DNA of 64,000 nucleotides from an uncultured Colwellia sp. (GCA_913058395.1 CAJXQI010000017.1:52357-116356); one strand, 5' to 3'. Positions 49,204 to 59,206 are shown, counted from the stretch's first letter. The notes: generated from the letters alone by a model not told the origin. Made by a program: numbers and translations.

Positions 49204-49422
49204 ATGGAATTAAATCAGTGGGTTGATGAACTATTTGAAGTTTTTGATGAAGATAAAGATGGTGTAATCAATAGAAGTGAGTTTGTAGAACTGATTGAAT
49301 GCTTACTGCAAGATAAAGGCATTCGCATGTGCGAAACCATTTTTAATCGTTTTGATAAAAATCATGATAATTCAATTTCAAAAGATGAATTACGTGAGAT
49401 GGTTATTGACCTAGCACTATAA
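49204..49422 (+). CDS. Small EF-hand calcium-binding protein
   Basis: The 72 aa cytoplasmic protein contains two EF-hand loops, D-E-D-K-D-G-V-I-N-R-S-E (about 17-28) and D-K-N-H-D-N-S-I-S-K-D-E (about 50-61), with acidic residues at positions 1, 3, 5 and 12. No signal peptide. Ribosome-binding site AGAGGA is 7 bp before ATG. It stands alone, divergent from the TonB-dependent receptor. Function unknown. Confidence 0.8.
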   Translation: MELNQWVDELFEVFDEDKDGVINRSEFVELIECLLQDKGIRMCETIFNRFDKNHDNSISKDELREMVIDLAL

Positions 49423-49759
49423 CCAAAATAGATTTCACCGTTAGTATTCAGAAATTTGTGTCATTTCCGTAATTAAGTAATAACAGAAACGACACATGAT
49501 ATCTCAACTCGACTTTCCAAAATTCATTAATACTTCAAGTTAGTAAAACCTTTAATGGCAAACAAGGTTTGCCCATGTCATACACTAAAGTGTTAAGGAA
49601 AATATTACTTTCGCCTGGCTTTGAGTATTAGCCAACCATCTAGCTTAAGCTTAACGTGATTCAATAAAAATACTTAACGCCTGCAGTTAAGCTGAAATAT
49701 ATAAAAACTAAATTTATCTTCATTAGCCTTTAACTTTCTCCTCATCATTCAAGCGCCAT
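49423..49759. other. Intergenic region between the EF-hand gene and dgkA
   Basis: Converging gene ends; no terminator-like hairpin with a T-run, repeat or small ORF was recognised. Confidence 0.4.
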
Positions 49760-50131
49760 TTAGCCAAATAATATTGCCCCCCAAACAATGACGGCGATAA
49801 CCATACTGATAAAAACGGCAGCAGAAGCTAAGTCTTTCGCTAAACCTGATAGCTCATGATATTCAAAGCCAATACGATCAACCACCGCCTCAATAGCTGT
49901 ATTGAGCGTTTCGGTAAATAATACGAACAGCAATGAAATGATCAATATTGCTTGTTCTTTAAAGCTGATATCTAAATAACAACTCAGCACAATAAGCATA
50001 AAGCTCAATATTAATTCTTGCTTAAACGCAGCCTCATTTTTAGTCATCCAAACAAGCCCTTTGCAGGTATTCGCAAATGCTGCAACTAGTCGAGAAAAAC
50101 CTTGTTTCTTATTACTTGGCTCAAACATCAT
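49760..50131 (-). CDS. dgkA: Diacylglycerol kinase
   Basis: The 123 aa inner-membrane protein with three helices recycles diacylglycerol to phosphatidate. The catalytic helix TETLNTAIEAVVDRIGFEYHELSGLAKDLASAAVF aligns almost residue for residue with E. coli DgkA. It overlaps the eptA stop by 4 bp; EptA releases diacylglycerol from phosphatidylethanolamine, so the coupling makes metabolic sense. Confidence 0.95.
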   Translation of the reverse strand: MMFEPSNKKQGFSRLVAAFANTCKGLVWMTKNEAAFKQELILSFMLIVLSCYLDISFKEQAILIISLLFVLFTETLNTAIEAVVDRIGFEYHELSGLAKDLASAAVFISMVIAVIVWGAILFG

Positions 50132-51807
50132 TCAGTCTCTTCAATTTGTGTTAATTGCAATGCAGGATCATTAAGGGGTGATGCACACTGCGAGAAAATA
50201 TCTAATGCTTGCTGGTAACTCGTACTTTCGACATTTAACAGCCCAAGCATACTATGGAAAATATTATCATGATTAAACGCTTGTTCATGCGCTATTTTCT
50301 TTAAACATTGTTGTTGTGTTTGTTGCTCTGGTAACCAAACCAACATAGGGATATCACGTTGTTCAATTGGTGATAACGCATAGGGAAAACCATGAAGGTA
50401 GGCGCCTGATTCCCCCAAAGACTCCCCATGATCAGAAACATATAGCATTGAGCCTTCAATGTTATCAGGCAAGGTTGTTAGACTATTGATAACCTGTGAT
50501 AAAACAAAGTCTGTATAGGCAATGGTATTATCATAAGTATTAGTTAACTGCTCAGCACTGCAGTTTTGAATATCACTGCGTGCACATTCAGGGGTAAAGA
50601 TAATATTTTCATTCGGATAACGTTTAAAATATGTCGGGCCATGTGAGCCCATCATATGCAAAACAATTAATGTTGAATCGCTAGTTAAATTAGATAATTT
50701 CTCACGCAATGGCTTAAGCAAAATACCATCTTGGCAATACTCGCCATCACAAAAGGGACTATTTTGTGTGGTATCAATGTTAATAGTATTAACGCGTTTG
50801 CATACATCTTTACAGCCATTATTATCAACCCAAAGAACGTCAACGCCGGCAAGCGCGACTATATCGACTAAGTTTTGTTGGTTATCAGCGATTCTGCGGT
50901 CAAAGTTGTCTCGTTGTAAGGATGAAAACATACAAGGTACTGAGACCGCGGTGGCAGTGCCGCACGATGTCATATCTTGAAATGAAACCACATCATAAGG
51001 TTGAGTAAATTGGTTTGTCGCTTTGCTATAACCATTATGCGAAAAGTTTTTTGCTCGGGCAGTTTCGCCAACTACCATTACAGTAACTCGTTTTACTCCT
51101 GGTTCAACAGCCGAAAGTTTTGGTTTTTCATCAAGAACCTCAAACGTCATATCACGATAAAATAATGAATCTCGCACGTACTTATATCCACTGCTCAGGT
51201 ACTGTGATGGCACAATATATTTCTTTAAGTAGTTATTATTGCGCGCCACGGCAGAGTAACTAGGATAAAACGCATAAGCGATAAGGCAAACAGCGCATAC
51301 AGAAACGGTCAACAATTTTAAACGTTGTAAACTTTCTTTTAAAAGCGGTTGATAGTTAATTCTCACCAAAGCTATAAAGGCAGCAGGCAATACACCAACA
51401 AAGAAAAAGAACATCATTACTTCAGCATTAAGATACGATAACGCTTCTGAGCTGTTGGTCTCTACTGAGTTTTCAATCATGCCGTAATCAAATACCACAC
51501 CATAATTTAATGTGCCATAAAACACCAAAGTGGAAGCCAATGTTAAAATAATTAATGCCGGTTTCATCACGAATCGAAGCGAAAAAAACGATAAAAGCAG
51601 CACTATCAAATTAAAAAGTAAAACCGGTACTGATAGTAAAAATAACCACTGGTATTGCTCTAACTTTACTATCGCCCCCATAAATCCCGATAAAAACGGT
51701 TGATTTAAAACTAACGTAAAATAAAGACTTACCAGAATTAACAATTGGTTTGCGGTTAATTTGATTGTCGGGAATTTATATTTTTTTATGATTATGCTAT
51801 TCAACAT
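50128..51807 (-). CDS. eptA: Phosphoethanolamine-lipid A transferase
   Basis: The 559 aa inner-membrane enzyme has five N-terminal helices (about 20-190) and a periplasmic sulfatase-like domain. The nucleophile threonine is in VVGETARAKNF, with zinc-site segments TSCGTATAVSVPCMFS, MMGSHGP and YVSDHGESLGE. It transfers phosphoethanolamine to lipid A, which confers polymyxin resistance in enterics. Cotranscribed with dgkA; divergent from a two-component system that probably controls it, as PmrAB controls eptA elsewhere. Confidence 0.93.
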   Translation of the reverse strand: MLNSIIIKKYKFPTIKLTANQLLILVSLYFTLVLNQPFLSGFMGAIVKLEQYQWLFLLSVPVLLFNLIVLLLSFFSLRFVMKPALIILTLASTLVFYGTLNYGVVFDYGMIENSVETNSSEALSYLNAEVMMFFFFVGVLPAAFIALVRINYQPLLKESLQRLKLLTVSVCAVCLIAYAFYPSYSAVARNNNYLKKYIVPSQYLSSGYKYVRDSLFYRDMTFEVLDEKPKLSAVEPGVKRVTVMVVGETARAKNFSHNGYSKATNQFTQPYDVVSFQDMTSCGTATAVSVPCMFSSLQRDNFDRRIADNQQNLVDIVALAGVDVLWVDNNGCKDVCKRVNTINIDTTQNSPFCDGEYCQDGILLKPLREKLSNLTSDSTLIVLHMMGSHGPTYFKRYPNENIIFTPECARSDIQNCSAEQLTNTYDNTIAYTDFVLSQVINSLTTLPDNIEGSMLYVSDHGESLGESGAYLHGFPYALSPIEQRDIPMLVWLPEQQTQQQCLKKIAHEQAFNHDNIFHSMLGLLNVESTSYQQALDIFSQCASPLNDPALQLTQIEETE

Positions 51808-51990
51808 TCACTCCTACTAAAAGCGTTTAGAAATGGCTAATTTGGTTAATGGTTCAACCAATGAATGCAGGAGTGTAGCTAGCGGAATGTCGCAAAAAAG
51901 TTGCTGACATTTTTTCTACATCGAACTATTTAGAATATTTGTGTCTAAAACGTCAGTTGCACTACATTGCTAGACGTCGATAGGTTGGTT
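51808..51990. promoter_or_regulatory. Divergent promoter region eptA-dgkA / two-component system
   Basis: It contains the inverted repeats ttggtt-N8-aaccaa (about 51841-51860) and tttaga-N9-tctaaa (51929-51949). Either could bind the neighbouring OmpR-type regulator. No exact PmrA-type direct repeat was seen. Confidence 0.4.
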
Positions 51991-52665
51991 ATGAAGATAT
52001 TGTTGGTAGAAGATCATCAGGAGATTGCAGGGATCATTTTTGATTTCTTTGAAATAAAAGGCTTTCAGCTTGATTATGCCAGAGATGGTTTGCAAGGCTT
52101 TGAGTTGGCAAGCAACAATCACTATGATGTGATCATTCTTGATGTGATGCTGCCGCACCTTGATGGTTTAAGTGTTTGCCAAAAACTGCGTAAACATGGT
52201 ATCGACACACCAGTTTTGATGCTGACAGCAAGAGATAGTAATAACGACATACTTGATGGTTTTGAACACGGCGCTGATGACTACTTAGTAAAACCTTTTG
52301 ATTTGAATATTTTGGCCGCTCGCCTAAATGCACTGTATAAAAGAAAATCAGGCAATGCCGCAACGAAGGCCATCACCTTTTCTAATTTAACACTAGACTT
52401 GGCCAGTAGAACGTTACGTAGAAATGAATGCACATTTCAGTTAAACCAGACACTATTTACTATCATGAAAACACTGATGTTGCGTGCACCAGATATCGCG
52501 TCACGTGACGAAATAATTAACCAAGTATGGCAAGACGACAGCCCCGAGGACGATGTTTTGCGTCACCATATTTATCAGCTGCGTAGCCAAATAGATAAGC
52601 CATTTAAACATGCCTACATCCATACAATTCCCAAAGTAGGTTATCAATTAAAACTAGAGTCTTAA
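51991..52665 (+). CDS. OmpR-family response regulator
   Basis: The 224 aa product has a receiver domain (1-115) with acidic residues in LLVEDHQE, phosphorylation site in DVIILDVMLPHLDG, and lysine in DDYLVKPFD. A winged-helix DNA-binding domain follows (about 130-224; SPEDDVLRHHIYQLRSQIDKP, IHTIPKVGYQLK). ATG 51991 was preferred over the TTG at 51967. It is followed 10 bp later by its kinase and is divergent from eptA-dgkA, so a PmrA-like role is likely. Confidence 0.9.
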   Translation: MKILLVEDHQEIAGIIFDFFEIKGFQLDYARDGLQGFELASNNHYDVIILDVMLPHLDGLSVCQKLRKHGIDTPVLMLTARDSNNDILDGFEHGADDYLVKPFDLNILAARLNALYKRKSGNAATKAITFSNLTLDLASRTLRRNECTFQLNQTLFTIMKTLMLRAPDIASRDEIINQVWQDDSPEDDVLRHHIYQLRSQIDKPFKHAYIHTIPKVGYQLKLES

Positions 52666-52675
52666 GCAAACAACT

Positions 52676-53989
52676 ATGATGAAGATATTTCATTCTGCAA
52701 AGCGTTTAACGTTTTTGTATTTTTCTATTGTTGCCGCCGCAATCATTATCATTCATGCCTCAGTATTTGAATTCACTACTGAAGATCTTGAGCATATCTA
52801 TGCGGAAAACAAGCTACTTAATTTGGTAAGCTTTTCAGAAAAAACCTTGAAGGGGAGCGACATAACCGCTTTACCGTACAAAGAGGTGATTACTCAGGGA
52901 AACACTGTATTTGATCCTAGTCCTAGAGTTTACTTTGACTTTAGTGCACTGCCAAAGGAGTTCCCTGACCCTACTTTAATTGCTTATGAACAAGCTATTG
53001 AAGTTCCAATGGCTTCTGATATTGAAGCCCACTTCATTATGAAAAAGAAACTACAGATCAACGGTGAATCAGTTGATGCCATACTGGCGTTAGATAATTC
53101 ACTATATGAACTTAGTGAAGAACAGCTGTTTGATACTTTATCAAAACAGTTTTTAATCTCGCTAGTATTACTCATTGTTAGTTTATCAGTGGTACTAACC
53201 ATCGCAGATAAGCTTACTAAGCCCATTTCAACTTTTGCTAAAGCACTCGCTAAGAAAAGTTCAACAGATTTGACGCCAATATCGTTACCTAAAGGTACAC
53301 AAACCAGCGAGTTAAAAGGCATGGTCGACACCTTCAATGCGTATCAAAAGCGTATTCAAAGCCTAGTTGAGCGCGAACGTTCATTTAATCGTTATGCTAG
53401 TCATGAATTGAGAACGCCACTAACCGTGATAACGGGTGCAGTAGCATTGCTAGGTGAGTCTGACGATAAAGCATTCATAGAAAAACAACATAAAAGGTTA
53501 ATTAAAGCTAGCCTTGAGATGAATGAGTTTATTGAAACTTTATTAAACTTAACCAAGCCAGTTGACGAACTTGAATTGAAAGTAAGAAATATCACTAAAG
53601 AGCAACTTACTTCATTGGCTGAAGACCATCTGCATTTAATTAAAGACAAAAATATTACTTGGCAGTTAGATTTACTCACCGAGCCTGAAGTTAAAATGCC
53701 AACAACCGCCTTTAACATGCTTTTAGGAAACTTAATTAAAAATGCCTTTGCTTACACCCTTGATGGCAAAATTATTATTGAAGCGGATAAGAGTCGCTTA
53801 AGAATTATCGATACAGGCACTGGCCTTAATCAAGTTCATACTAATCAAGGATATGGGCTTGGTTTATTGCTCGTAAGGGATATTTGTCAGCAATACAATT
53901 GTGGCTTTGCTATTACTGATAATGAATCAGGTGGCTGCACGGCAACACTGCACTTACCGTCATGCACAAAAAGTAACAACAGACTTTAA
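52676..53989 (+). CDS. Sensor histidine kinase
   Basis: The 437 aa protein has helix 1 at about 9-29, a periplasmic sensor region (about 30-155), helix 2 at about 158-178, and a HAMP-like linker. The phosphoacceptor histidine is in RYASHELRTPLT. The ATPase domain has N-box NLIKNAFAYT, G1 IDTGTGL and G2 GYGLGLLLV. Pairs with the response regulator upstream. The signal is unknown; the sensor region is not obviously related to PmrB iron-binding motifs. Confidence 0.9.
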   Translation: MMKIFHSAKRLTFLYFSIVAAAIIIIHASVFEFTTEDLEHIYAENKLLNLVSFSEKTLKGSDITALPYKEVITQGNTVFDPSPRVYFDFSALPKEFPDPTLIAYEQAIEVPMASDIEAHFIMKKKLQINGESVDAILALDNSLYELSEEQLFDTLSKQFLISLVLLIVSLSVVLTIADKLTKPISTFAKALAKKSSTDLTPISLPKGTQTSELKGMVDTFNAYQKRIQSLVERERSFNRYASHELRTPLTVITGAVALLGESDDKAFIEKQHKRLIKASLEMNEFIETLLNLTKPVDELELKVRNITKEQLTSLAEDHLHLIKDKNITWQLDLLTEPEVKMPTTAFNMLLGNLIKNAFAYTLDGKIIIEADKSRLRIIDTGTGLNQVHTNQGYGLGLLLVRDICQQYNCGFAITDNESGGCTATLHLPSCTKSNNRL

Positions 53990-54018
53990 TAGCTATTCAT
54001 AAAAAATACCGCGAACAA

Positions 54019-54303
54019 TTACTTCATTCGTCCGCGGGTGCCTCTTTGTTCATTTTTCAACATTTTTGCTTTTAACGCTTTTTCCATATCTATTCCTTGC
54101 CAGTGAGCAATATCTAATACTCTTAATACAATATCTGCAAGCTCTTCAGGGAATTCAGCTGTTGGCTTTTCACCTCGACACTCATTAATCGCTTCCCCTA
54201 CTTCAGAAGCTACTAGCGCTAACGCTTCTAAAGTTGTTTTATTATGCCAACCCATGCGCTCAACCCAGTTATAATTTTGTTCAGCGAGCTTATTAATATT
54301 CAT
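54019..54303 (-). CDS. MazG-like nucleotide pyrophosphohydrolase
   Basis: The 94 aa all-alpha protein has metal-binding motifs EVGEAINECRG and EELADIVLRVLDIAHWQGID. Such enzymes hydrolyse (d)NTPs or nucleotide derivatives to monophosphate and pyrophosphate. ATG 54303 has GGAAA at ribosome-binding distance; an upstream ATG (54318) lacks one. Substrate unknown. Confidence 0.8.
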   Translation of the reverse strand: MNINKLAEQNYNWVERMGWHNKTTLEALALVASEVGEAINECRGEKPTAEFPEELADIVLRVLDIAHWQGIDMEKALKAKMLKNEQRGTRGRMK

Positions 54304-54462
54304 ATCTATTTCCGTCATGTTTCATAGTAAAGTGCATTAACAATCACAATATTCTACGCGCAAAGGTGGTTATAAAATATCATCCTCGCCTAGTTATCGT
54401 GTGTTTTACAGGCAATTAACATACAATAGTGTGTCTTACTATTCTATTAAACTGGATCAAAA

Positions 54463-55659
54463 ATGTCGCTAAATGCGAAATTACGTACCCCAGAAAATCT
54501 ATTACTCGCCATGGCATTTATTATGCCCTTGGTCTTTTCTGTCTGGATGGCTTTACTGAATAACTTTGTCGTTGAAAAAGCTAACTTTACCGGTGTAGAG
54601 ATTGGCATGTTACAAAGTTTACGCGAAGTGCCTGGTTTTCTCGCCTTTACTGTTATTTACGTTTTGTTTTTTATTAAAGAGCAGAAACTTGCTTTAATTT
54701 CTTTAGGGTTAACCAGCATTGGTGTTGCCGCAACAGGATTCTTCCCCTCGGTAATTGGCTTATATTTAACAACTATTATAATGTCTGTTGGTTTTCACTA
54801 TTTTGAAACGGTTAATCAGTCATTAACGTTACAGTGGATAAGTAAAGATAAAACCGCACATTTTTTAGGCCGTGCTTTATCAATAAAATCAATCGCTTCT
54901 CTGTTAGCTTTTAGCAGCATTTGGATATTGATGGAGTATTTTAGTTGGAGTTATAAATCAACTTATATATTATTCGGCGGTATTGCCTTACTATTTACTT
55001 TATTTTTAGTCGTGTCATTTCCACACTTTCCACAGCCAGCTGAACAAACAAGAAAACTTATTTTACGAAAACGTTACTGGCTTTTTTACGCGCTGACATT
55101 TTTTAGTGGTGCCCGTCGACAAATATTTGTCGTATTCGCAGGCTTCTTAATGGTAGAAAAATTTCATTATAGTGTTGCGGATGTCAGTGCCCTATTTCTA
55201 ATAAACTACGTTTTTAATTGGCTTTTTGCCGCACAAATAGGCAAATTTATCGGAAAGGTAAGTGAACGTAGCGTTTTACGATTTGAGTATATTGGTTTAG
55301 TTATTCTATTTATTCTTTACGGTTTAGTCGAGAATGCGAATATTGCAGCTGTATTATATGTTATTGACCATTTATTTTTTGCTTTAGCCATTGCAATAAA
55401 AACTTACTTTCAAAAAATTGCGTTGCCAGAAGATATCGCCGCTAGCGCAGGCGTTAGCTTTTCAATAAACCATATTGCGGCCGTAGTAATACCTGCACTA
55501 TTGGGTATGGTATGGATAATTAACTCATCATGGGTGTTTTATGTCGGAGCAGGCTTTGCTTGTTGCTCACTGCTACTTACATTTATTATGCCGTACGCAC
55601 CAGCAATTGATAATGAATTTAGATACAAAGAAAAGCTAGCGCCAGAACAAGCACTTTAA
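54463..55659 (+). CDS. Major facilitator superfamily transporter
   Basis: The 398 aa protein has about twelve hydrophobic helices in two halves. The early segment NFVVEKANFTGVEIGMLQSLREVPGFLAF is a recognisable MFS helix 1-2 region. The family is common in Shewanella and Colwellia but its substrate is unknown. Standalone, ending at a shared terminator with the EAL gene. Confidence 0.82.
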   Translation: MSLNAKLRTPENLLLAMAFIMPLVFSVWMALLNNFVVEKANFTGVEIGMLQSLREVPGFLAFTVIYVLFFIKEQKLALISLGLTSIGVAATGFFPSVIGLYLTTIIMSVGFHYFETVNQSLTLQWISKDKTAHFLGRALSIKSIASLLAFSSIWILMEYFSWSYKSTYILFGGIALLFTLFLVVSFPHFPQPAEQTRKLILRKRYWLFYALTFFSGARRQIFVVFAGFLMVEKFHYSVADVSALFLINYVFNWLFAAQIGKFIGKVSERSVLRFEYIGLVILFILYGLVENANIAAVLYVIDHLFFALAIAIKTYFQKIALPEDIAASAGVSFSINHIAAVVIPALLGMVWIINSSWVFYVGAGFACCSLLLTFIMPYAPAIDNEFRYKEKLAPEQAL

Positions 55660-55664
55660 GGGAT

Positions 55665-55696
55665 AAAAAAACCGATAACACTCATGTTATCGGTTT
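55665..55696. terminator. Bidirectional terminator between the MFS gene and the EAL gene
   Basis: aaaccgataaca-ctca-tgttatcggttt preceded by a further A-run (minus-strand T-run); weaker on the plus strand. Confidence 0.88.
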
Positions 55697-55718
55697 AACA
55701 GATTAATAACTAAGTGTG

Positions 55719-57944
55719 CTATCGGTTAGTTTTTTCTAAGTGTGTAAAAAACTCATCTGCCGGCATTGGCTTAGCGTAATAAAAACCTTGAACTTCATCA
55801 CAGCCTAACGCTTTAAGTTGAACCTCTTGCTCAATACTTTCAATACCTTCGGCAATCACTTTAAGGTTCATTTGTTTACCTAAATTAATAATAGTACCGG
55901 CAATAATAGAGCCTCCGGATTCAGCAATATCTTTAACAAATGAACGATCAACTTTTAGTCGGTCTAATGGCAATTTTTGCAAGTAACTTAATGAGGAAAA
56001 ACCGGTACCAAAATCATCAAGAGCAATACTAATACCTTTGTCTTTTAATTCTACTAAAGCATCAATAATAACTTGTGGCTCATCCATCAATACGTTTTCT
56101 GTAATTTCTAATTCTAGTTTACTTGGATCAACATTATTTAATTGCGTTGCTTTGATAATATTATCGACAAAATTATCACGTTTAAACTGTGGAATTGAAA
56201 CATTAACTGAGATACTGACATCTTCAAAGTTTTTCTCTGCAAGCTCTCTCAGTAACATACAAGCTTGCTCAACAACCCAATTACCAATATCAATAATCAA
56301 GCCTGAGTATTCTGCTAACGGAATAAAGACAGCTGGCGAAATAAACTTACCTTCAGCGGTTTTCCAACGTAATAAAGCTTCAGCGCCAATAATTTTACCC
56401 GTCGCTAAACTTAATTGTGGTTGATACCATAAGGCTAAACGGTTATCAGCAAAATCAGTTCGTAGTTGTCTAATCATGCCTAGACGCCAAAGCGTCTTGT
56501 CTTCCATTTCTTGCTGATAATATACAAATGGGTCTTGTTGGGATTTTTTTGCCAAATTTAACGCTATGTTAATTTGATTTAAGACTTTAACCCCTCTGAC
56601 CCCTGCAGATGTTTTGGAACAAAAACCAAAACAAGCACTAATTGGAAGGTTTTGCTCTCCAGCGGCAAATGGCCGACTAAATAGTGCGGTTAGTGTTTCA
56701 GGGTTTACAATACTTTTGGGACCAATAATGCCAAACACATCAGCGCCAATACGCGCTAATTGATTTTTATCGCTAACACTACGTATACGAGTGGAAACAG
56801 CCATCAATAACTGGTTACCAATGTCTTGACCAAGCCCATCATTAATATCACTAAAATGATTAATATCAATTAGCGCAGCAACAAGCTCTTCGTCATCGCT
56901 TCGACAAAATTCGTCTAACAAGTTTACAAAATCTAATCGATTAGGTAACTCCGTCAGCCAATCTTTATAAGCGGCATTACGAAGCTTTTGAAATAAGTGA
57001 ACATTTTCATAACCCGTTGCGATATTAGTTAAGAATACTTCAATTAGTTGTTTTTCAATATCAGATAGCGCTTGTGTAAGTTCTAAATGAATGACAGCTC
57101 TAAAGCCACCACTGCCAAAATATAATGATGTCGAGTTAGCGGTAAAGAAATGTTGTTTCTGTTGAAAACAGCTAGTAATTTGTCTTATGGCATCAGGATT
57201 ATCCATAGCGGCAAGTTTCTGATCAACTTTTGCATCAGCTAAACCATCTTGACCCAAAATATATAAACTTAAATCATCAGCGCCTTCGACAATGCCCTGG
57301 CCTCTGGCACAAAAAACACTAGAATGGGACTCCGCAAGTTCTTTAAACTCAACCAAAACACCGTGGGCATAACCATGAACATTATGCTGTTCAAGTAAAT
57401 TAGCAGCCGCACCAATAATTCTTTCAAGACCTTCTCTGTTTTTAGTAACAGAATCAATTTGTTGGTAGGAACGAATAGCGGCATAAACGGTGGTTACTAA
57501 TTTTCGGCGAGTAAGTTCTGTTTTGGTTTTATAATCATTGATATCGTAATCTTTGATTACGCTTTCTTCTGGAGCATAACCTGGCTGACCCGTTCGCAAG
57601 ACAATACGTATATCGTCACGTGCTAATTGCTCTCTAATATGTTTGACAACCATGAGGCCTGCATCGTCACTTTCCATTACTACATCAAGTAAAACTAATA
57701 CAATATCTTCATTTTCTTCAATAAGTTTGCAAGCGTCTTTGCCGGAATAGGCATGTAAATATTCTAAATGTCGGCCAAGAACGACCAAATCAGATAAGGC
57801 GAGTTGGGTAACAGAATGAATTTCAGGATCATCATCAACAATCAATACTTTCCATGTATCACCTGTGGTTGAATCCAGTATTTCGTCTTCATCACTGTCA
57901 TCGATAAATAAAAAGTCATCACTCGTATTTTCGGAAACTTGCAT
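55719..57944 (-). CDS. Response-regulator cyclic-di-GMP phosphodiesterase (REC-DUF3369-GGDEF*-EAL)
   Basis: 741 aa. Residues 30-150: receiver domain with DDDP acid pocket and phosphoacceptor Asp87 in LVLLDVVM. Residues about 160-320: DUF3369-type sensor region. Residues about 330-480: GGDEF-like domain whose signature reads I-G-A-D-V-F, so it should not make cyclic di-GMP. Residues about 490-735: EAL domain with GAEALLRW, TENVLMD and DDFGTGFSSLSYLQ intact, implying hydrolysis to pGpG. Cytoplasmic; no cognate kinase adjacent. Confidence 0.9.
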   Translation of the reverse strand: MQVSENTSDDFLFIDDSDEDEILDSTTGDTWKVLIVDDDPEIHSVTQLALSDLVVLGRHLEYLHAYSGKDACKLIEENEDIVLVLLDVVMESDDAGLMVVKHIREQLARDDIRIVLRTGQPGYAPEESVIKDYDINDYKTKTELTRRKLVTTVYAAIRSYQQIDSVTKNREGLERIIGAAANLLEQHNVHGYAHGVLVEFKELAESHSSVFCARGQGIVEGADDLSLYILGQDGLADAKVDQKLAAMDNPDAIRQITSCFQQKQHFFTANSTSLYFGSGGFRAVIHLELTQALSDIEKQLIEVFLTNIATGYENVHLFQKLRNAAYKDWLTELPNRLDFVNLLDEFCRSDDEELVAALIDINHFSDINDGLGQDIGNQLLMAVSTRIRSVSDKNQLARIGADVFGIIGPKSIVNPETLTALFSRPFAAGEQNLPISACFGFCSKTSAGVRGVKVLNQINIALNLAKKSQQDPFVYYQQEMEDKTLWRLGMIRQLRTDFADNRLALWYQPQLSLATGKIIGAEALLRWKTAEGKFISPAVFIPLAEYSGLIIDIGNWVVEQACMLLRELAEKNFEDVSISVNVSIPQFKRDNFVDNIIKATQLNNVDPSKLELEITENVLMDEPQVIIDALVELKDKGISIALDDFGTGFSSLSYLQKLPLDRLKVDRSFVKDIAESGGSIIAGTIINLGKQMNLKVIAEGIESIEQEVQLKALGCDEVQGFYYAKPMPADEFFTHLEKTNR

Positions 57945-58291
57945 ATTACCCTCAATGCACTAGTAAACAACAACTAGTTTTTGATCATCAATTTGTAAAA
58001 AATTGTCATCATAGATATGTACATAATAAAAGTCAGATAAGGATTATTCAACAATTCGTTAAACTAATATTTTAATATTTAACCAAAAAATGAAATATTT
58101 AGTTCTTTTGTACAATAAAACTCAAAAGAATTAAATTTAAGTACTTATAAAATAATAGTAAATAATTACTTCATATAAAGTTACAGATAAAATATAACAC
58201 GAATAATGAAAATTTTATTTACGCTATAATAAACATCCTAGCAATGTTATGTTTACTGCTTAACTAGCTATTAACATTTAGAGGGGATAAT
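57945..58291. other. A+T-rich intergenic region between the EAL gene and the TIGR03899 gene
   Basis: A TATAAT at 58225-58230 is a likely -10 for the plus-strand gene, without a clear -35. No repeat or small ORF was recognised. Confidence 0.4.
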
Positions 58292-59206
58292 GTGACTCCA
58301 CCACCTGCTGATCAAAAGAAAGTGCTAGCCAATACATTAGAGAAAAATAGCTCAATCGTTGTTGAGAACGAACCTCTGACTACAGAAGAAAACTCGACTT
58401 CAAAAAATTCTGCCAATAATTCCGCTCAAAAGCAGTTATTTGGCTTGGCACGAAAATTTTCTTTAGACGGCGCTTTTTTACCGGAGGAGAAACAGGCTCC
58501 AATAGAGGATAGATCATTTCGGCGCATTAAGTCACATGAATTACGGCAGCAACAAAATATTGAAGCAATTACATTACGCGCGATAAAATACTGTTCAGAC
58601 AGCACTATTGCCGATCGTGCAGATCAAGATTGGTTTAGTAGCTTTATCACACTTGCTGAAGGTATTAGCAACAAAACTATGCAAGACTTGTGGGCTAAAA
58701 TCTTGGCGGGTGAAGTTTCACAGCCAGGTTCATTTTCATTAAAAACCTTAAAAGCTTTTAGAACAATGAGCATTGGTGAAGCAAAGTTACTTGCTAAAGC
58801 TTGCAGTATATCAATGACTGACTCACGTAAAAAAAATATTCGTATTATTACCGGCGCTTATCAAACGCCTAAATTGTTAAATTTTTTCAACAAACAGCGT
58901 CAGCAACGACTTGACTTAAACCTTGCTAGTCTCAGCTATGCAGACATATTAACTTTAGCTGATAACCATTTGTTATTTGAGCAAGAAACAGAGAGTCATT
59001 CGCTTGATAAAAATGATCAAATTCAATTTTACTATAATGGCAAATCGGTGAACTTTATTGCTAAAAAAGCAGATTGTATTTTAACTTTTTATAAATTCAC
59101 AGCGATAGGAACTGAACTGGCAAGATTGATTGCAGATAATGCTGATTTGAATTTTTTAACTGCCGTTAAAGCACAATTAGCAGAAAATTTTACTATTGAA
59201 TATTAA
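58292..59206 (+). CDS. TIGR03899 family (DUF2806) conserved protein
   Basis: The 304 aa soluble protein has a disordered Ser/Asn/Glu-rich N-terminus (1-50) and a conserved central part (IKSHELRQQQNIEAITLRAI, DQDWFSSFITLAEGISNKTMQDLWAKILAGEVSQPGSFS) characteristic of the DUF2806/TIGR03899 group known from Vibrio and Shewanella. GTG start with AGAGGGG at ribosome-binding distance. Function unknown; no membrane segment or catalytic motif seen. Confidence 0.8.
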   Translation: MTPPPADQKKVLANTLEKNSSIVVENEPLTTEENSTSKNSANNSAQKQLFGLARKFSLDGAFLPEEKQAPIEDRSFRRIKSHELRQQQNIEAITLRAIKYCSDSTIADRADQDWFSSFITLAEGISNKTMQDLWAKILAGEVSQPGSFSLKTLKAFRTMSIGEAKLLAKACSISMTDSRKKNIRIITGAYQTPKLLNFFNKQRQQRLDLNLASLSYADILTLADNHLLFEQETESHSLDKNDQIQFYYNGKSVNFIAKKADCILTFYKFTAIGTELARLIADNADLNFLTAVKAQLAENFTIEY

